DNA of 64,000 nucleotides, from the NCBI GenBank assembly GCA_017893485.1, contig CM030364.1:39287825-39351824 (forward strand). Reading direction: 5' to 3'. This stretch comes from Hemerocallis citrina. Lineage: Eukaryota > Streptophyta > Magnoliopsida > Asparagales > Asphodelaceae. A program made the translations under genes and the position numbers. Of this stretch, positions 57,391 to 64,000 are shown piece by piece; position 1 is the stretch's first letter, and every line of letters begins with the position of its first letter. Under the pieces are notes generated by a model that did no database searches, was not told the DNA's origin, and worked only from the letters and a program-made list of their open reading frames with translations.

Positions 57391-58650
57391 TTGAAATTGA
57401 GGACATTGGATTGAAATGCTACCGTAGCGACCGACTGGTCGAGGGATGCTATGGATCTGGCCTCGGCCGTAAACCTCTTCATGTAGTCTCTCAATTTTTC
57501 CCCTTCTTCTGGTGGAGGTGCAATAGGGAGATGCTCGTCTTCTCGGCCCTTCGACTGCTTACGAAATGTGTGACGAAGAAGGTTTCGAACTGTTCGAAGG
57601 AGAATATCGAGGAGGGGGCGAGACGAGAATACCACTCTCGGGCTGGTCCTTTGAGAGTTGCGGGGAAGGTTTTGCAGAGGAGGGCATCGGAAGCTTGATG
57701 TAGGAGCATCAGGGTCTTAAAACTTTCAATGTGATCAACTGGATCGGTTTCCCCGGTGTAAGTCTCAAATTGGGGAGGTTTGAAGCCGAACGGGATAGGT
57801 GCATCCACTATGGTTCGGGAGAAAGGGGGGCGGCTAGGACGTAGGGTCCTCCCTCTGAGCTCTTCTTCTCGGTTTATCTGACCCAGGCGTCTTTCTACTT
57901 CATGAAGACGGCGGTTCATGGTATCATCTCTCCGACGGTAATCTGCCGAGCCACGAGACTCGTCTTCGTATGAGGGAGAGCGAGGGCTGCGGCGATGGTA
58001 ACTTCGGGAACGACGAGGACTTGGGGTGCGCCGGGAGTTGGTAAGAGCAGGACGAGGAGATGGGGACCATCGGCGAGGGCTTCGGACTGGAGGGGGAGAC
58101 GGACCTTCGGCTCATTAGGATTTTGACGGAGGTTGAGAGCCTGCAGGACGGTCGCTTGGAACTGCTGGAACTCGGCACGGGTGATTGGTGCCTCATTGTT
58201 CCTGGGCTGTTGCCGACCTGCGGGAGAGTACCTCCTTCGGTAATGATCGGGGGACTCTTTCCTTCCTCTGCGGACGGGGGACCTGTGGTACCGCTCGCCC
58301 GGATGGTGTTGGCAGGAGGCTCCCTCTTGGGCCCGCTTTTCTTCCAGATGGCGGCGGAGGTCATCATCTTTCTGGCGATTAGGGGCGGTATTGCGGCGAC
58401 CAGAGGCTCGGGGGTGATGGGAGGCCATAGAGTCTGTGGAGGCGTTGCGGATGGAGACATGCTCTTGATGAAGGGGTTGTTTCTGAGGGTTAGGACCCTT
58501 TGGATCAGGAGGGGGAAGGTTCTGTTGGAGCGGGTCTTCCGCGGTAGGGGGAAGTTGCCCTTGTTGCTGAGCGGGATTAGGAAGGACTTCTTGCTGCTGA
58601 TCAGGGTTGGGTTAGGTTGGACCCCCTCGATCTGACTTTCCTAGGAGGCA
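57391..58650 (-). pseudogene. gag gene, truncated
   Basis: It starts near 58650 with MPPRKVRSRG. After a stop and a frame change it continues through an Arg/Pro-rich N-terminus (MASHHPRASGRRN) into the retrotransposon gag domain (FETYTGETDPVDHIESFKTL, AREWYSRLAPSSI, LRDYMKRFTAEA). It runs into the junction at 57391 without zinc knuckle or pol. Frame breaks lie near 58600, 57917 and 57490. Confidence 0.85.
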
Positions 58651-58704
58651 TGGCCGGAGGAGATCTGTTCACCAGGGAGAGGAGAGGTCTCTATTGGTTA
58701 GGTT

Positions 58705-58720
58705 CCCACAGACGGCGCCA
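58705..58720 (-). other. primer-binding site of the Tat/Athila-like fragment
   Basis: CCCACAGACGGCGCCA, complement of TGGCGCCGTCTGTGGG, three bases from the LTR end. Confidence 0.75.
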
Positions 58721-58723
58721 ATC

Positions 58724-59316
58724 TGTTGCCGCTAAATTTGGTGTGGGGGCAAACAAATAGAACTTGTGGATTCTTAGGGAAACTGAATAGGAAACCGTAT
58801 ACCTGTTCCGTCGGGCGTCGATCGTCGTTCCCGCCGTGCACCTGCAAAAAGTGCGAGACACCGAGGTTGTTCCCGGCGACGCACCCTCCGACGCTCAAGT
58901 CAGTAATCTGGGAGACTATGAGAGAGCGCAAAAACTGGTGAAAGATTGATTACCTCTTAATGGAGATGGGTAGGGGGTATTTATAGGCGTCTAAGGGAAC
59001 AGATTAGGCATGTAATCCCTGTGTATATAGATAAGGAATGTAATCCCTAATCCCCAGTGAAAGGATAAACATGAATCAGGGCCGTTGATTAATATTAATC
59101 AGAAACCCTAATTCTATCCCGCTGGACCGGGTTTGTTGCAGGTTGAAACCCGCACTCAGTTGTGGTGGGTCCGTTCGCGGGTTGTTGGATCTGCGAGAAG
59201 GAGACCCAGTACCCGCTTCAGACCCATTTGGTAAAATTACCGTTTTACCCTGAACTTCAGGATTCGTGCCCAATTCGGACGGTCTTGATTAAACCCCTAT
59301 TTTTAGCCATATCACA
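58724..59316 (-). repeat. LTR of the Tat/Athila-like fragment, 593 bp
   Basis: On the minus strand it starts TGTGATATGGC and ends GGCAACA. A TATA box (CTATAAATA) lies near 58976-58987 on the minus strand. Confidence 0.85.
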
Positions 59317-60860
59317 CGCCATGATCAAGTCAGAATAAACTTGGAAAATTAATGCAACACCATAAAATGTGTCAGGTTAAGAATGGATTAAACCCACAGT
59401 TTTAGATCCGAAATTTAAGGATGGAAGCATTGAGAAATTCAGTAGTATGTTAATCTCAATTGCATTAACATCTGACCTCGCTGCGGTTTAAGTAAAGCAC
59501 TGCATGCAAAGCTTATATAGTGGCTTTCTTACTCTAACCCTTGCAGCCCTGCTAGATCTTTTAGTTCTCAGTAATTGGTCCTTCCCCAGTTTATCTTGAT
59601 TTAGGCCTTTCTGCAAAACAAAATGAAATGCCTTAACAAAATTGTGACGTTGAAATGTTTATGCGAGAGCGCAATAATTCTAGAGACCAACTATTTCTGC
59701 AATACTATTATTAGTGTTTATCATTTTTTCAGCGAGAGAAGGGTCCTTCCCGATCAAAGAAGGGTCAACTATGTAGTACAAGTCCCCATGTAAGAAATTT
59801 AAATTAGATCATGCCTGTGGTTGACCTAATGTCGACTCTTGCTTCAGTGCCAAGTTTTTGCCCAAAGAAGCTATAGACAAGATGGCTCCATAATCCTTGA
59901 TGATAACCTAGCCAGTGGTTAAATATCTACAAAGGTGGGAAAGATGGTAGATGTTATAAGGAATTATAATTAAACTAAAACTTGGAAGTTGTAGAAAGAT
60001 TGAGGGAAATTGCACTTGTATTCTAACACGCACCCCTAGTCGAGAGCCAATTTTTTAATGAGCCAAAGAAACGAGATAAATGTCCAATAAATTATGGGCC
60101 GAAACCTTGACAATACACTGTGGTATTTTTATTTTTATTTTTATTTTTAAATCCGCATTTAAATTGCGTAGCCGGTGGGATTCAAACATGGGTTGCTTTG
60201 ATACCATGTGAAAGTTTCTATCACTAAGCTAAAACTTTGAAGTTGTAGAAGGATGGAGGGAAATTGCGCTTGTATTCTAAAAGAATGTTTCCGATATTTA
60301 ATAATTATGTGAATGTTCGTCGAATATAGCTGATGCTCAAAATTAAATTTTTACTTTTCTGTAATAAGCATTAATACTTAATTGGAATAGTTATCATATC
60401 TACTTACTACAACAAAAGCAATTCTTCTATTAAATTTATCCAATTGATTTGTGTATTAAACTGCAATCACTATTTGCATAAATATACTAGAAGAAACAGA
60501 ATCATGCTATGGTGTATCTGAAATCACCATGCGACTCACATGTACTCTTAATATAGGGTTAATACTTTTAGATATCAATCTGAAATCAACCTTTTGTCTC
60601 AGTATTAATAATTTAAGCAATTGGAACTCCTTTGGAATTCTATCCTTTTACAAAAAAAAGATAATTTAAGCAATTGCAATTTCCACATAAAGCCCCAGAA
60701 TATCCAACAAAATATAATATTTTTCACTTTGTTTTGCCTCAATGTCAAGAAACGTAACATGAATGTGTAAACCATCCCCACTTGTTAATCAACAGAAGAA
60801 CTGCACATACCTTGATCAAAATTCAAAAGAACAGTATGAAATCTACCCATCCTCACTGCT

Positions 60861-60927
60861 TCAAGCTTTCAACAGCCTGAATAATGTCACATCTCCCAGG
60901 TTCTTTTTAGCAAGGTCAATAAAACTC
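60861..60927 (-). pseudogene. candidate terminal exon of the unidentified gene, copy 2
   Basis: Homologous to 56122-56188 with an intact acceptor and stop. If the gene is alive, its upstream exons lie to the right, partly beyond the window. Confidence 0.35.
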
Positions 60928-61056
60928 CTGAGCCTTTTGCAACTTTTTGGTTCATATAAGTTGGTTTAGCTATCAATCAAAGCTGAAGCAGTCAACTTTT
61001 AGAAAACACCAGTCAGAACTGTACTCTCCTTGATATTCAATCTGAAATGAGAATAA

Positions 61057-61233
61057 TCTCTACTACTATAATGGGAGAAGGCTTTAGTGTAATTTGTCCA
61101 TCTACCAACCCGTACAATGCACATGCATAACTATTGTAAATGAGGTTTTAAATCAAATCAAGACTAGGTCTGAATTTTTACTTTTAAAAAAACTATATTT
61201 ATTAAGACGTGCATCGCACGTGTAAACTACTAG
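61057..61233 (+). mobile_element. mini-Helitron, 177 bp
   Basis: Starts TCTCTACTACTATAATGGG and ends with hairpin ACGTGC-ATC-GCACGT followed by GTAAACTACTAG. It is inserted between A and T with no duplication. Copy 1 of the surrounding segment shows the exact empty site GAATAA/TATATTTAAAC. All Helitron hallmarks are met. Confidence 0.95.
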
Positions 61234-62327
61234 TATATTTAAACATAATGAGTAGAGAAATGCTGTAAAATCAATTGTATGGCAATGACAAGGTGGAAAT
61301 ATTTACAAGCTCTGAAAACACAAATAATTCAGTCAGTGGAAAATATTACAGACTCCAGGAAGATTGTTGAGAGATGACACATTATCCTAGATCTAAAATC
61401 TCCAACATAGTCATAATAGTCCGATAGAAGCCTCACTTTTAGTCCCCGCTTTTGCTTAAGCTTTCTAGAGCTTTAAACCAGCTTTTAAATTAATAGTGCC
61501 TACCGTCTCCAGATAATGTTTTGATGGTTATCTTATAAATTTTTAGTGTTAATTCTATTAATTTCTTATACTCAGACCCTCATAAAAAAATTTATTTTGA
61601 TTATGACTTTTTCCTTATCTTGTATCATAGTATATTTGTTTTCTTCACATTTTTTTATTTATAGTAAAATAGTCCTGGTAAGCTTCCACAAAATTAATTA
61701 GTCACTAAATCATTTCTCCTTGTGCAGCTTTCTAAAGTCTGTCTTCTTCTCCTCCTCAACTTCTCTCGAAAATGATCCCATCCTCCTCTAAGAAATCTCA
61801 TCTGTAATTCTAATACAACAACTCATGCTTGCATTTCCAAAAAGCACAAGACCCTTGCAATTTAGAGTGTATGCTTTGCAAAGCGATACATACTGTATCG
61901 GAATGTTGACAAATGACAATAATGCTCTGGACGAACCTTTGATGACTCCCTCCCCTTCAGAGCAATGCATAAATACATCTTGAAGCTTGGAAGGAGCTTC
62001 TTTATCATTATTTAACCATATATTAAAACTGGTACTTTGGAATATACCACATATAATCAGACCTTATTAAATATTAATAAGGAAAGAGGCACTTTATTTA
62101 TGCTATACACAATCAAACTAATATACCTAAAAACTCTTACTGGTGAAAAATACAAGTCCTGCGCTATTGAATAAGAAAAAAAAAAATTCATTTTGCATTC
62201 CTGATTAATGAAGCAATCCAGCAAAACCCTTAAAAACAATCTGCAGATCCCTGTGGATGTTCTTCTTTTTAGGGAGGTTCCCTAAACGTACAGAGTGGCC
62301 ACCTGGAGTAAATAAAGGGAAAAGAAC

Positions 62328-63100
62328 TTAAGTGAAAATGATAACTAAAGTACAGAAGAAACAGAAACCAACTTCACTTTATGTATTTTTTTTATGGCCA
62401 GTTTAAAAAATGTTTTCTGCAGTACATCTCCAACTACTAAACTAACAAGCACTGCAATTGCATTGCAGATCAATCAAATATTTAAGTTACAAATGATAGC
62501 GCCGGAAATTTGGTGTACGTAACAACGAGATACACAGAGGATAGTATTAGTACAGCAATAAAACCTGTGTCCCAAATCTTTGTGCTTTGCCTCATGAATC
62601 TTTTTCTCCATGAAATTATTAAGAGTCTATCTCCTCTGTGAAACTAAACCTACATTATCCTTCTAACTACTTCAATTCATGTCCGTTTAGTCTTCCCATT
62701 CTTTTGCTCCATTAACTTTAATCCTCTCAAATAGTGTTGTACTTGCTCTCTGCTACATGCCCAACCATTTCAATCATTTCTCCTTAACTTTATCCCCAAC
62801 AGGAGCGAATGGACTCGTTCCTTTCTTTTATATTTTAGTTTTTTGTTGTTACTCATTCACCTCATCATTGTTATCCCAAGATCCACTCAGTCTCTAGACA
62901 TGTTGCTTCTTAATTGATTAAATTTTGAATTGTAAGACATATTTATTCATATAGTTATCTAGGAGCTTTTCATTTAATTCATACATGCACTCTGACCAAA
63001 CCTCCCCCCTCTTTTTTTTCCACTACTCTAGCCATCTGGTTTTAATACTTTAATTATATGGAAAACTTTTTCAATATCCTGATGAGTAAAATGATTGATA
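62328..63100. other. right flank spacer
   Basis: AT-rich. No gene or element recognised; may hold introns of the minus-strand gene whose 3' exons lie to the left. Confidence 0.4.
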
Positions 63101-63103
63101 TTA

Positions 63104-63721
63104 GAGCATCCACAGTGGTCATTGTTTAAACTATGCATAAATGCATATAGCATTTGGTTATTTTGCTGCAGTCGTCGAATGGTATTTTTTACCAATTTAA
63201 TTTAAAATAATAAAATTAAATCTCAGATCAGACGGAGCTCGAAGTTGTGTCGGAAGAAATAAAATATTTTTTAATTGATAGACGCAACTTCACATTGCGT
63301 CGGAGGAGAAAAAATAAATAAATAAATAAAAATTGCCAGATGCAACATGAACATGAATTCAATATTTAAAAAAAAAAAAAACCCAACAGACGGAACTTGA
63401 AATTGCGGAAGTGGAGAGACGCAACATGAAGTTGCGTCCTAGGGGGTTTGTATTTTCCGAATTTTTTTATTTGTAAAAATTGATTTCTTTGGGAGCGACG
63501 GAACTCGAAGTTGCATCTGACGATTTTAAAATAATATTTTTTAGAGCAACGGAACTCGAAGTTGCGTCATTTAAATTATGCATAATTCTCATATCCGCTC
63601 TCATTTATAGCAATCTACTATACCAAAATATGCAAAATGTGCATATTTAGCAAATGACAGCAACGATATTTTTACGAAAATATGCATATTATACATATTT
63701 AGCAAACGACTACAGATGCTC
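63104..63721. mobile_element. PIF/Harbinger-like MITE, 618 bp
   Basis: Termini GAGCATCCACAGTGG and ACGACTACAGATGCTC, with 3-bp duplications TTA at 63101-63103 and 63722-63724. It has the same architecture as 54463-55228 but different palindromes, of the GACGCAACTTCAAGTTGCGTC type. Related family, different subfamily. Confidence 0.88.
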
Positions 63722-63724
63722 TTA

Positions 63725-64000
63725 GATAACGAAAGGTAAAACTCGTAGAAAGTTTCCCGTCCATCAGTCTGAACTATACCTCGATTTCTCATCATCTTAC
63801 AACAAAAATTACTCTACATGTACTCCACTTTCAACCTAGTATTTTAAAAATTGGGGAATCCAAAAATGTATCCACTTTTCTAATCTACAAATACCTCCTA
63901 TTGAGTTTTATTAACTAATACAGTACCATTGGCAACCAGCATACACTACTCATCTTGAATATCCCTAGTTAAGAAGTCAATACTACTGCAAAGAGAATGA
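63725..64000. other. window end
   Basis: AT-rich; nothing recognised. Confidence 0.4.

Larger units (their letters stand above)
57391..59316 (-). mobile_element. truncated Tat/Athila-like Ty3/gypsy fragment (5' LTR, PBS, gag)
   Basis: On the minus strand it has an LTR (59316 to 58724), a primer-binding site TGGCGCCGTCTGTGGG and gag, then is cut at 57391 within gag. There is no second LTR and no flanking target duplication. It sits exactly at the junction of the duplicated segment. Confidence 0.85.
59317..62327. repeat. direct duplication, copy 2 (3.0 kb)
   Basis: Partner of 53816-57390. It continues to the right into unique sequence (AAGTGAAAATGATA after 62327), so this copy keeps the ancestral right flank and copy 1 keeps the ancestral left flank. 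Confidence 0.95.

Noticed and set aside
58060..58635. 191-codon plus-strand frame opposite gag
   Set aside because: Antisense shadow of the GC-rich gag region, which has a recognisable retrotransposon gag domain on the minus strand.

Overview
The window is nuclear DNA of a flowering plant. Two plant-family genes with GT-AG introns (a telobox Myb TRF-like gene and an RGLG-type copine/RING E3 ligase gene) lie on the + strand. Around and inside them are nested plant transposons: Ty3/gypsy LTR elements of four kinds, a TRIM-like element, MULEs with FAR1-type transposase and plant mobile domain (PMD) genes, Helitrons, a hAT element, PIF/Harbinger-like and Mutator-like MITEs, and a SINE. I cannot name the species.

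Layout. 1-5633: 3' part of a long-LTR chromodomain Ty3/gypsy element (Tekay/Del-like by inference). Its pol is broken and its integrase core is deleted. It is inserted in the PMD gene of a MULE whose right half survives at 5634-8276. 8277-8306: an (AT) tract. 8307-25463: a second related MULE of about 17 kb in the opposite orientation. It carries long terminal inverted repeats, about 341-bp subterminal repeats, a PMD pseudogene (+), a 128-bp hairpin satellite arranged as two opposed arrays around a TTAGGG-like core, and a decayed FAR1/MULE transposase (-). A 1.3-kb TRIM-like element (TSD AATAG) and a 3.3-kb solo LTR (TSD TTAAG) are nested in it. 25464-28467: microsatellites and an end-to-end array of Helitron-like elements that stops 112 bp before the first host gene.

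28580-43263: the TRF-like gene. It has internally duplicated exon/intron segments, and its 7-kb intron holds a deleted Ty3/gypsy element (34988-39465, itself carrying a 172-bp MITE) and a 1.2-kb hAT element (39539-40741). 44038-49664: a nearly intact 5.6-kb chromodomain Ty3/gypsy element (TSD GACAT) with a single frameshift in integrase. It ends 386 bp before the RGLG start codon. 50051-53303: RGLG gene in 11 exons, 413 codons plus stop.

53816-62327: a segment of 3.0-3.5 kb present twice in direct orientation, with a truncated Tat/Athila-like LTR+gag fragment at the junction. Each copy contains 3' exon-like remnants of an unidentified minus-strand gene. A MITE is present only in the first copy and a 177-bp Helitron only in the second. 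A related MITE is at 63104-63721.

Insertions were dated relative to each other from which element interrupts which and from exact target-site duplications. All exon junctions are read by eye from splice consensus and reading phase; no transcripts or database searches were available.
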